Shown: piece after piece, positions 1-5,617 of the stretch
Layout: the number at the start of each line of letters is the position of its first letter
How positions within the stretch are numbered: the first letter of the stretch is position 1
Source of the DNA: Syntrophomonas sp. UBA4807
GTDB taxonomy: Bacteria; Bacillota; Syntrophomonadia; Syntrophomonadales; Syntrophomonadaceae
Reading direction: 5' to 3'
Assembly (NCBI GenBank): GCA_002402575.1
Contig: DHGD01000105.1
Location: forward strand, 4,152-10,091
Length of the DNA: 5,940 bases
Position numbers and translations under genes: made by a program
The notes under the pieces: generated by a model
Database searches by the model: none
What the model was told of the DNA's origin: nothing
Seen by the model: the letters and a program-made list of their open reading frames with translations, nothing else

Positions 1-862
1 TAGGGCAATCGTATTCTATAACAACATCTCGGCTGCTGAAATAAATTAAATCACCTTCGTCATAATGCCAGACCGCCTGCAAGACAGTCGGTTTTTTTAT
101 GCCGCCGTTTTCCTGATAATCGCGTAGAATTGCCGACCACCTCACCTTTTCACTGCGGCCGTCAGATGTTACCGCTTCACGGTCGTCGGTGGTGAAAGCG
201 AGCGCTTCGCCGCTTTCATTGAATGTAAATACCCCGCTGGCGGAGATGCCATAAAAAGATATAGTTGCCTTGGCATGCAAATCGTCAACTGCCTCCCAGC
301 TAACATAATCCTGTAAGGCAGCATGGGGGACTAGCAGACACTCGGACAGAAATGTGACCAGGCTAGCTTTATCCATTACAGGGCCGGTCTGATCGAATAA
401 GGTGATAGACTTTGCCAATACGCCTTTCATGGAGCCATGTCCGTCAATATAAGCATCCAGACCTTCGAAGGGTATGCCATACATGGAACTTTCGATATAG
501 GCAATTCGGCCGGGCTTATCCACAAAGTTGTATTGGGTATAATCGATTTTTAACTGCTTGTTTTTATCCAGTACGAAGTCAACCTCTGCGAAGCTGGCTT
601 TCATGGATGACATCTTGGGAGTGCCAATATAACCGCAATTTCTGAAATATTGCCGCACCGGCAGGGGCAGACCGGCAATATCCTGTTCGGTAAATACGCC
701 GCCTTTTTTACTCGTAGTCATGGCTAACAAGTTTTTGGCATCATCCGCAAATTCAGTCTTGGTTTTGGAATAGGGGATATTAAAATACACTATGGCGGCT
801 CCGATTACCATGAGTAGAAGTCCGATAATAACTAGCAGCATATTTCCGCTCCTTGTTTTCAT
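1..862 (-). CDS. DUF6544-family membrane-anchored protein, 3' end cut by window edge
   Basis: 287 codons are visible and the frame is still open at the left edge, so the C-terminus is missing. Residues about 9-27 form one hydrophobic segment (LLVIIGLLLMVIGAAIVYF) behind a short basic start, which suggests an N-terminal membrane anchor with the rest outside. The remainder matches what I know of DUF6544: an 'LPLPVRQYFRNCG' block at 65-77, 'FLSECLLVPHAAL' at 171-183, a 'GVFTFNESGEALAF' block at 210-223, and a 'LQAVWHY..GDLIYF' block at 261-275. Family members usually end soon after this last block, so probably only a few residues are lost. The biochemical function is unknown. The ATG at 862 has AGGAG (875-871) 8 nt upstream. 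A second in-frame ATG at 841 (codon 8) also has AAGGAG 7 nt upstream, so either start is possible; the later one gives a tighter hydrophobic N-terminus. The family call is from recalled patterns, not a search. Confidence 0.8.
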   Translation of the reverse strand, partial: MKTRSGNMLLVIIGLLLMVIGAAIVYFNIPYSKTKTEFADDAKNLLAMTTSKKGGVFTEQDIAGLPLPVRQYFRNCGYIGTPKMSSMKASFAEVDFVLDKNKQLKIDYTQYNFVDKPGRIAYIESSMYGIPFEGLDAYIDGHGSMKGVLAKSITLFDQTGPVMDKASLVTFLSECLLVPHAALQDYVSWEAVDDLHAKATISFYGISASGVFTFNESGEALAFTTDDREAVTSDGRSEKVRWSAILRDYQENGGIKKPTVLQAVWHYDEGDLIYFSSRDVVIEYDCP

Positions 863-870
863 TTAGATTG

Positions 871-875
871 CTCCT
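871..875 (-). promoter_or_regulatory. Ribosome binding site AGGAG for the DUF6544 gene
   Basis: AGGAG on the minus strand lies 8 nt before the ATG at 862 and supports that start. It competes with an AAGGAG inside codons 4-6 that serves the alternative ATG at 841. Confidence 0.6.
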
Positions 876-977
876 ATTTTTGTATTTGGCGCTAACATAT
901 TAGCGGCCGCGTTTTAAGCACCAGAGTAATACTCCGTTTGGCGTGTTTTCTGTACCATCTCAATCCCAATCCAACCG

Positions 978-1118
978 TTACATATAGATGCGAGGTGATA
1001 ATGCCATTTTGGGGGAAATCAGGATTTCCTTTCCCGCCGCAACGGTGACGCCGATCCACCCGCTTATGATAACTACAAAAACAAATATTCCCAGTGTGCT
1101 GCCGGTTCTTTTTTCCAT
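978..1118 (-). CDS. Possible small membrane peptide, 46 aa (maybe frameshifted)
   Basis: I do not recognise this product. It begins MEKRTGST, followed by a hydrophobic run at residues 9-28 (LGIFVFVVIISGWIGVTVAA) long enough to span a membrane, then a short polar tail ending at a TAA. The basic N-terminus and hydrophobic core could also be an export signal. A purine-rich GGAAAGGGGAAG sits about 6-10 nt before the ATG and is an acceptable ribosome site, which is the main reason to list it. The reading frame one base over stays open past the TAA to 914. A one-base deletion in the CCCCCAAAA tract (1015-1007) would extend the peptide to about 67 residues, so this may be a frameshifted or decayed gene. 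It lies upstream of the DUF6544 gene on the same strand and could share its transcript. Confidence is low because of its length. Confidence 0.35.
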   Translation of the reverse strand: MEKRTGSTLGIFVFVVIISGWIGVTVAAGKEILISPKMALSPRIYM

Positions 1119-1335
1119 AAAATTCTTCCCCTTTCCATATTGGTTTCGATAAGCAAAAGAGCAGTCCTGAAAAAAGTTCAGAAGAACCAGTTAGTAACGC
1201 TGTGCGGGAAGATTGGCTACTGAGGTAAGGAGGGGAGAAGGGCTGGTTGTACTTTTCCGCCGCTTGATTGAATCCCGCTTATGGCCGGTCTACCTTCGAT
1301 GCATGATAGAATTATCCACATGGCTAAACCTAAAA

Positions 1336-2250
1336 TCAGATGCGCTGATAAAGACCCGGAGAAACCTCTTTGATCAGGTTGTGGCGCAGGGAATAACTGA
1401 TGTGGGTTTTCATTATCATGCGTTCCCAATAGAGCTGCTTGCTGGTCTTGGGATCGTGGTAAAACATTCGGTGATCGGCTAACTGCTCTAAAGTGTGGGG
1501 GGTTTTGAGCAATTCCAAGACGTGTTCCTGACGTTTTAGGACCACTCCCAGAAAGGCGTCCAACTGTTGGCCGAGGTCGCTGGTCTGCACACGGCGGTGT
1601 GAAGGCACTATCACGCGTGGGCGTATTTCTTTGAGACGCTGCACCGAGTGAGTTAATTGGTCAATATCCGAGGTGGTAGCACCCATCCACGGACCAGACT
1701 TGACCAAGTCGATGTCAGCGCTGAACATAACCCCTTCGGCTTCAATATAGAATCCATAATGGCCCCAGGTGTGGCCGGGCAGGTGCAAGGCGGTTACCTT
1801 TAAACTCCCACTGTCAAAGACCTGCCCGTCTGAGAATGTTCCCGCCAGAGTCACAGTGGGGAAATACGGCATTACAGGCACATCGTCAGGGTAGAGGCTT
1901 TCAATTTGGCTCATGGCAAACTTGGCTACGTAAAGAACCTCGTCCCAGTCCCGGTAGCCGTTGTACTCCACCCAATTGCTTTCCTGGGCATAGCACTTCT
2001 CCTCCTGGCACCCCGCCATGATGCCAGCCTTGCGGAACAAGCCGGCACTGTGTATATGGTCGTAATGACAGTGGGAAAGCAATACCCGGCTGACCTTTTC
2101 GGGCATTATATCTGAGAAAGCCCTTTTACCAGCTCCAGCGTCTATGACCAGAGGTTCTTCACCATCCACATAAAGACAGTTGCCGTAAGGGAAGCGCGGC
2201 TGGACTGGAGGGCATATCACTTTTAGGTTTTTTGATAGTTTTTGCAGCAT
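1336..2250 (-). CDS. MBL-fold metallo-hydrolase, copy 1 (304 aa)
   Basis: A metallo-beta-lactamase-fold hydrolase of the glyoxalase-II/LACTB2-like group, predicted cytoplasmic with no signal peptide. The metal site is complete: HCHYDH at 60-65 (HxHxDH), His160 in 'LHLPGH', Asp179 in 'FSADID', and His218 in 'VPSHRR'. These are the usual ligands for two zinc ions. Residues about 235-304 form a helical C-terminal region resembling the winged-helix tail of LACTB2-type proteins. The HxHxDH motif and the absence of a flavodoxin domain argue against a flavodiiron oxygen reductase. Ala178 replaces the common Gly before the metal Asp. The gene lies 47 nt after its paralogue and probably shares a transcript with it; the two are about half identical with no gaps over the first 240 residues. 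The ATG is the first start after an in-frame TAG. Its ribosome site is poor: AGGA lies 13 nt upstream. The substrate is unknown; thioesters, lactones and phosphodiesters are all possible in this superfamily. Confidence 0.9.
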   Translation of the reverse strand: MLQKLSKNLKVICPPVQPRFPYGNCLYVDGEEPLVIDAGAGKRAFSDIMPEKVSRVLLSHCHYDHIHSAGLFRKAGIMAGCQEEKCYAQESNWVEYNGYRDWDEVLYVAKFAMSQIESLYPDDVPVMPYFPTVTLAGTFSDGQVFDSGSLKVTALHLPGHTWGHYGFYIEAEGVMFSADIDLVKSGPWMGATTSDIDQLTHSVQRLKEIRPRVIVPSHRRVQTSDLGQQLDAFLGVVLKRQEHVLELLKTPHTLEQLADHRMFYHDPKTSKQLYWERMIMKTHISYSLRHNLIKEVSPGLYQRI

Positions 2251-2297
2251 TATCTATGAGTCATCCTAACCTGTTATAAAATTTTGGTTTTTTAACA

Positions 2298-3212
2298 TTA
2301 TACCCGCTCATAAATGCCTGGGGTGACCTCGGACAGCAGTCCGTGGCGCATCCCGAAGTCAAGATGATGGCTCAGTGTGGCTATCTCCCAATCAGTTACA
2401 TAATCCGGTCGAGGCCGGGGATAGAGCTGGTAAAAGGGCAGCAATTCATTCAGAGATTGCGGCACTTTAAGCAATTGCAGCAAGCTGTCCTGTCTCCTCA
2501 GAACGACCCCGATGAAGGCGTCCAGTTGCCGTCTGAGGTTGTCTTGCTGTACACGGCGATGCGAGGGAACTATAATCTTGGGGTTGACTTTCTTGATGCG
2601 CTCTACTGACCAGATCAGATCATCGATGTCGGCGTCATCGCTGCCCATCCAGGGCCCTTGGTCCACCAGGTCGATGTCCCCGCTCATCAGCAGCCCCTCT
2701 TTTTCGATATAAAAGCCAAAATGGCCGCCGGTGTGACCAGGCAGATGCAGGGCTGTCAGCGTGTGGGGGCCGCACTCCCACTGCTCCAGATCATGTAAAG
2801 TCCCCTTCAGGGGTTGATGAGTGAATCCATCCATCATGGGGACATCGCCAAAAGGCGGTGTGCCAGTTTTAGAACCTATGATGTTGGCCAGGTGCCTAAT
2901 ATCCCGCCAGGTCCTGAATCCATTGTGCTGCAGAAAGAGTTGTTCATCATTATAGTAGGTTGCTTCCTTCTGGCTGATCAAAATATCGGCAGCGTTGAAT
3001 AAAACCGTACTGTGGGTATGGTCAATGTGACTGTGGGTGAGCAGCACCCGGCTTACGGCAGCAGGTTTTATCTCGGCCAGGGCATCAGCACCCGCCCCGG
3101 TATCTATCAGAATCGGGTCATTCCCCTTGATATATAAGCAGTTGCCGTAAGGATAGCTGGGTCTTACCGGGGGAGAGACCAAATATATGTTTTTGCCAAG
3201 TTGATGCAGCAA
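2298..3212 (-). CDS. MBL-fold metallo-hydrolase, copy 2 (304 aa, TTG start)
   Basis: Paralogue of the downstream hydrolase and of exactly the same length. The zinc-site residues fall at identical positions: HSHIDH at 60-65, His160 in 'LHLPGH', Asp179 in 'LMSGDID' and His218 in 'VPSHRR'. Shared family blocks include 'PYGNCLY' (21-27), 'GPWMG' (186-190) and 'QLDAF.GVVL' (229-238). The sequences differ most between residues about 75 and 150 and after 245, which are the regions that usually shape substrate access in this fold. Copy 2 keeps the standard SGD motif where copy 1 has SAD. The start is TTG at 3212, chosen because GGAGGG lies 6 nt upstream and the N-terminus then aligns with copy 1. The terminator after rubrerythrin and an AT-rich extended -10 upstream suggest this gene begins its own transcript, which continues into copy 1. 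The substrate cannot be inferred. Confidence 0.9.
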   Translation of the reverse strand: MLHQLGKNIYLVSPPVRPSYPYGNCLYIKGNDPILIDTGAGADALAEIKPAAVSRVLLTHSHIDHTHSTVLFNAADILISQKEATYYNDEQLFLQHNGFRTWRDIRHLANIIGSKTGTPPFGDVPMMDGFTHQPLKGTLHDLEQWECGPHTLTALHLPGHTGGHFGFYIEKEGLLMSGDIDLVDQGPWMGSDDADIDDLIWSVERIKKVNPKIIVPSHRRVQQDNLRRQLDAFIGVVLRRQDSLLQLLKVPQSLNELLPFYQLYPRPRPDYVTDWEIATLSHHLDFGMRHGLLSEVTPGIYERV

Positions 3213-3218
3213 GATAAA

Positions 3219-3224
3219 CCCTCC
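3219..3224 (-). promoter_or_regulatory. Ribosome binding site GGAGGG that sets a TTG start
   Basis: GGAGGG on the minus strand stands 6 nt before TTG at 3212. No ATG or GTG is better placed, so the site decides the unusual TTG start of hydrolase copy 2. Confidence 0.75.
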
Positions 3225-3245
3225 GCCAACAAAAACCTGAATAAT

Positions 3246-3254
3246 ATTTTATCA
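3246..3254 (-). promoter_or_regulatory. Candidate extended -10 promoter for the hydrolase pair
   Basis: The minus strand reads TGATAAAAT, a TGn extended -10 with TAAAAT (5 of 6 to consensus), in AT-rich DNA 34 nt before the TTG start. I see no good -35 at 17-18 nt, as expected only if the extended element carries the promoter. It lies just past the rubrerythrin terminator, where a new transcript would begin. Eye-matched only. Confidence 0.35.
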
Positions 3255-3335
3255 CAAATATACTGCTAATTGATGCCCTTAAGACTTGCACCCATCTCCC
3301 TTACCCGCAGTTGCGGTTGAGCGGAAATACGCCCA

Positions 3336-3364
3336 AGAAAAAGGCCGTCCGCTGAGGACGGCCT
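3336..3364 (-). terminator. Rho-independent terminator after rubrerythrin
   Basis: A perfect 9-bp stem (AGGCCGTCC / GGACGGCCT) encloses a 5-nt loop (3364-3342) and is followed on the minus strand by a U-rich tail (TTTTCTT). It begins 13 nt beyond the rubrerythrin stop, so it should end that transcript and separate it from the hydrolase pair. Confidence 0.9.
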
Positions 3365-3377
3365 CCCGTACTTTTAA

Positions 3378-3917
3378 TTAATAATTTTCGCACCATTCTT
3401 CGTAATACGCCTGGGGATGATCGCAGGCCGGGCAGACCTGAGGCGCTTCGGGACCTTCAAATATGTACCCGCAGTTGCGGCATTTCCATTTTATAGCCGC
3501 CGGGCGGGAGAATACACGTTCCTGGCGGATATTTTGATACAGCTTGAGGTAACGTTTTTCATGGTATTTCTCCACTGAAGCGATGTTTTTGAACATATCG
3601 GCGATCTCTACGAAGCCTTCTTCGCGGGCGATGCGCTCGAACTCAGGGTACATTTGGGTATGTTCGTAATTCTCACCTTCCGCCGCGTCCACCAGGTTAT
3701 CAGTGGTCTTGGGGATAGAACCTCCCATCAAAATCTTAAAGAACCTTTTGGCATGCTCTTTTTCATTGAGTGCCGATTCGGTGAAATACTCAGCGATTTG
3801 CTCATAACCGTCTTTTTTGGCCTGACTGGCAAAATAGTCGTATTTGTTGCGCGCCTGCGATTCTCCGGCAAAAGCATGCCACAGGTTCTGTTCGGTTTTT
3901 GATCCTTTTAGCTCCAT
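3378..3917 (-). CDS. rbr: Rubrerythrin (179 aa, ferritin-like diiron plus rubredoxin domain)
   Basis: Rubrerythrin reduces hydrogen peroxide in the cytoplasm of anaerobes with electrons from rubredoxin or NAD(P)H-linked reductases. The ferritin-like four-helix domain (about 1-135) shows the full diiron set: Glu19, Glu52 and His55 (ExxH), Glu82 and Glu85 (ExxE), Glu116 and His119 (ExxH). The C-terminal rubredoxin-like domain has the two iron-binding pairs Cys146-x-x-Cys149 and Cys162-x-x-Cys165. The 12-residue spacing between pairs is the short rubrerythrin type rather than the long loop of free rubredoxin. The length is normal for the family. The ATG at 3917 is preferred over a TTG two codons upstream because GGGAGGG lies 7 nt before the ATG but almost touches the TTG. 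The gene stands alone: it has a terminator directly after it and the divergent propeller gene upstream. A PerR-like dyad over the likely -10 hints at peroxide control. Confidence 0.96.
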   Translation of the reverse strand: MELKGSKTEQNLWHAFAGESQARNKYDYFASQAKKDGYEQIAEYFTESALNEKEHAKRFFKILMGGSIPKTTDNLVDAAEGENYEHTQMYPEFERIAREEGFVEIADMFKNIASVEKYHEKRYLKLYQNIRQERVFSRPAAIKWKCRNCGYIFEGPEAPQVCPACDHPQAYYEEWCENY

Positions 3918-3924
3918 ATACAAG

Positions 3925-3931
3925 CCCTCCC
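3925..3931 (-). promoter_or_regulatory. Ribosome binding site GGGAGGG for rubrerythrin
   Basis: GGGAGGG lies 7 nt before ATG at 3917 and only 1 nt before an in-frame TTG at 3923. The spacing therefore favours the ATG and a protein starting MELKGSK. Confidence 0.75.
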
Positions 3932-3955
3932 TTTCATTATTTTGCAGTGACCAGA

Positions 3956-3970
3956 CTATAAATAGAATAA
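3956..3970 (-). promoter_or_regulatory. PerR-like operator overlapping a possible -10 of rubrerythrin
   Basis: The minus strand reads TTATTCTATTTATAG. Against the Bacillus-type PerR box TTATAATTATTATAA, 10 of 15 positions agree, and both outer arms (TTAT and TATA) are mostly kept. A TATAGT at 3960-3955 inside it could be the -10, giving a leader of about 30 nt; the -35 region is poor. Rubrerythrin genes belong to PerR regulons in some clostridia, which makes the position reasonable. The match is partial and the DNA is AT-rich, so chance is a real alternative. Confidence 0.3.
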
Positions 3971-4115
3971 CAGATTTCTCGTCCTGATTTAATCGAATTC
4001 TGCCATGATTTTCGTTAATGGCACATAAGGGTAGGAATCACGGGGCGAAATGGCGAAAATAAAGCAGCAGGCCGCCCGCAGATTGGTCACCGAAGCCCCA
4101 CGGCCTTAGAAAGGA

Positions 4116-5543
4116 ATGATTTATCTGCCAAAGAGAAGCTGTGCGGTGAGAAGTATTTTGGAAACCAGGATATGCAGCCTTGATTACCCCTTGTCAGCGG
4201 TTGGCGCTGAAAAAATACAGGACTTCATGGTCATCAGTCCCGATCTGCTCCATGTAGCATATATAGCCCAGTTGGAACACTCGCAGACTGTGGTGTGGGA
4301 CGGTCAGCCCCTGGCAGAGTGCGACGAGATCATCAAAGGCAGCTTAGTCTTCAGCCCTGACAGCCAGCATCTGGCCTATGTGGGCAGCAAGAACGGCCAG
4401 CAGATGGTGGTTTTGGATGGTAAGGCCAAGAAGGGCCATATGGGCATTCTTGCCGACAGCCTGGTCTTCACTTCCGACAGCCGGCGCCTGGCCTATTCAG
4501 TGCAAAGTGGAGACCAGCAGAGGGTGATAATTGATGGCCGCAGTCGACGCAAGTATAAAGGGATCCTCAGCGATAGCCTGCAATTTTCCCCGGATGGGCG
4601 GCATCATGCCTACGCGGCCTGCAAAGATGGCTCCTGGCTGGTGGTTGAAGATGGCTCTGAACACCCCGCCTACCAGGGGATATCGGTAGGGACTTTGAAA
4701 TTTAGCCCCGATAGCAGGCGACTGGCATATGTCGCTAAAAAAGATTACCGCTGGCTGGTGGTAGCGGACCGGCAGGAGGGGAAACCCTACAGCGCGGTGG
4801 GAGGAGGCTCGCTTATCTTCAGCCCGGACAGCCGACACCTGGCCTGCGCGGTTTTAATCGGTACCCAACCCGTCACCATCGAGGGCCGCTATGCTACTTC
4901 CAAGCACAGCAAACAATTGGTAGTGGAAGACGGCGTGGAGGGGCGGCATTATGAAGCGGTGGGCGGCGACAGTCTGGTTTACAGCCCTGACAGCAGCATA
5001 CTGGCCTATGCGGCCATGAAAAACAATAAGGTATTGGTGGTGGTAAACGGCGAAGAAGGACCTCATTTTGACGGCATCGGCCGGGGCACCCTGTTATTCA
5101 GCCCTCAGGGCAGCCATCTGGCCTACATCGTAAGAGAACAGCAGCTCTGGCGCGCGGTTATCGATGGGAGCATAGGCCAGCCCTACGATACCTTCCTGGA
5201 AGGCGGGCTGGTTTTTAGTCCTGACGGGAGACACTGGGCCTATGCGGTGCAGCATGGGGGCCGCGCCTTTGTGGTCAGGGATGGCGTCGAAGGGCGTTAT
5301 TACGATGCCGTGGTGGGCGACAGCCTGGTTTTCAGCCCGGATTCTCAGCATCTGGTATATACCGCCCAGAGTGGAGAACGGCAGTTTGTAGTTTTCGACG
5401 GCGACGAAGGTCAGGATTACAACCTGCTCTATACCACACAGACCAGGGGCATACAATTTATAACCCCGCAGCATATTCAATACCTGACCCTGATGCCCAA
5501 CGGCGAGTTCCGCCTGGTCCAGGAAGAGGTGCAGGTATATTAG
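4116..5543 (+). CDS. WD40-like (PD40-type) beta-propeller repeat protein, 475 codons
   Basis: The protein is built almost wholly of repeats with the pattern [LV]xFSPDSxxLAYxA, then a strand ending VVxDG, then EGxxYxxxxGG. This recalls the PD40/TolB-type propeller motif. The Ser of the SPD motif falls at residues 41, 80, 119, 158, 197, 236, 290, 329, 368 and 407: exactly 39 apart except for one 15-residue insertion (about 247-261). A degenerate eleventh unit (444-470) ends the protein. There is no signal peptide, membrane segment or catalytic motif, so a cytoplasmic binding or scaffold role is likely, unlike the periplasmic TolB. The start is doubtful. ATG 4116 is the first possible, because an in-frame TAG stands at 4107, but AAAGGA (4110-4115) abuts it with no spacer. 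CTG 4125, GTG 4146 or TTG 4158 could be used instead, and the first 20 residues do not resemble the repeats. The specific function is unknown. Confidence 0.85.
   Translation: MIYLPKRSCAVRSILETRICSLDYPLSAVGAEKIQDFMVISPDLLHVAYIAQLEHSQTVVWDGQPLAECDEIIKGSLVFSPDSQHLAYVGSKNGQQMVVLDGKAKKGHMGILADSLVFTSDSRRLAYSVQSGDQQRVIIDGRSRRKYKGILSDSLQFSPDGRHHAYAACKDGSWLVVEDGSEHPAYQGISVGTLKFSPDSRRLAYVAKKDYRWLVVADRQEGKPYSAVGGGSLIFSPDSRHLACAVLIGTQPVTIEGRYATSKHSKQLVVEDGVEGRHYEAVGGDSLVYSPDSSILAYAAMKNNKVLVVVNGEEGPHFDGIGRGTLLFSPQGSHLAYIVREQQLWRAVIDGSIGQPYDTFLEGGLVFSPDGRHWAYAVQHGGRAFVVRDGVEGRYYDAVVGDSLVFSPDSQHLVYTAQSGERQFVVFDGDEGQDYNLLYTTQTRGIQFITPQHIQYLTLMPNGEFRLVQEEVQVY
4227..5432 (+). repeat. Ten coding repeats of 117 bp (39 aa) in the propeller gene
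   Basis: Ten in-frame units follow each other with a 117-bp step (SPD-motif serines 39 residues apart). The only break in register is 45 extra bases at about 4854-4898. Conserved cores such as FSPDS and LAY use different synonymous codons from unit to unit (for example TTCAGCCCTGACAGC versus TTTTCCCCGGATGGG), so the expansion is old and kept by selection on the protein rather than a recent DNA amplification. Confidence 0.85.
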
Positions 5544-5561
5544 CATACCGATATATCCGTA

Positions 5562-5589
5562 GTGAAAACAGACGCTAATGGAATATAAT
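5562..5589 (+). promoter_or_regulatory. Probable sigma-70-type promoter for the MORN gene
   Basis: GTGAAA (5562-5567, 4 of 6 to TTGACA) and a perfect TATAAT (5584-5589) are separated by 16 bp. A start near 5596 would leave a leader of about 20 nt with the AGGAGG site inside it. It lies in the 74-bp gap after the propeller gene, so the MORN gene may be transcribed independently as well as by read-through; no terminator is visible in that gap. Confidence 0.5.
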
Positions 5590-5617
5590 AGAAGTAAGCA
5601 GAGAGGAGGGATAATCA

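Larger units (their letters stand above)
863..1335. other. 473-bp sparsely coding gap between DUF6544 gene and hydrolase 1
   Basis: The stretch holds one candidate small gene (978-1118, minus) and otherwise nothing I can name. On the minus strand, a GTTC-TTCT-GAAC hairpin (1187-1176) is followed directly by six U residues (1175-1170). This could be a weak terminator for the hydrolase pair, but the stem is only 4-5 bp and lies about 150 nt past the stop. A second dyad, CGCTAA-cata-TTAGCG (890-905), precedes the DUF6544 ribosome site; it has no U-run and is not a terminator. I found no convincing -35/-10 pair and no known riboswitch pattern. Plus-strand frames here lack a credible start with a well-spaced ribosome site. 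Confidence 0.5.

Noticed and set aside
890..905. Inverted repeat CGCTAA-cata-TTAGCG as a terminator
   Set aside because: The stem is short and there is no U-run on either strand; it lies just upstream of a ribosome site, not after a gene.
1213..1482. Plus-strand frame of 89 codons at the end of hydrolase copy 1
   Set aside because: More than half lies antisense to a conserved gene, and its TTG start has no well-spaced ribosome site. The product has no recognisable pattern.
1336..3212. Hydrolases as flavodiiron oxygen reductases next to rubrerythrin
   Set aside because: Flavodiiron proteins have an HxExD metal motif and a C-terminal flavodoxin domain. Both copies here have HxHxDH and stop at 304 residues.
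4044..4058. Direct repeat GGCGAAA-t-GGCGAAA before the propeller gene as an operator
   Set aside because: The two 7-bp copies show no dyad symmetry, no matching regulator motif is known to me, and no promoter is visible beside them.
4069..4106. AGGCCG...CGGCCT pairing upstream of the propeller gene as a riboswitch or attenuator
   Set aside because: Only six base pairs across a 26-nt loop with no further pairing or known aptamer pattern.
4227..5432. CRISPR-like or satellite array from the regular 117-bp spacing
   Set aside because: The repeat exists at the protein level; the DNA of the units differs at many synonymous positions and is in frame throughout.
5551..5560. GATATATC palindrome after the propeller stop as a terminator
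   Set aside because: AT-rich, 8 bp without loop, no U-run; it cannot form a terminator hairpin.
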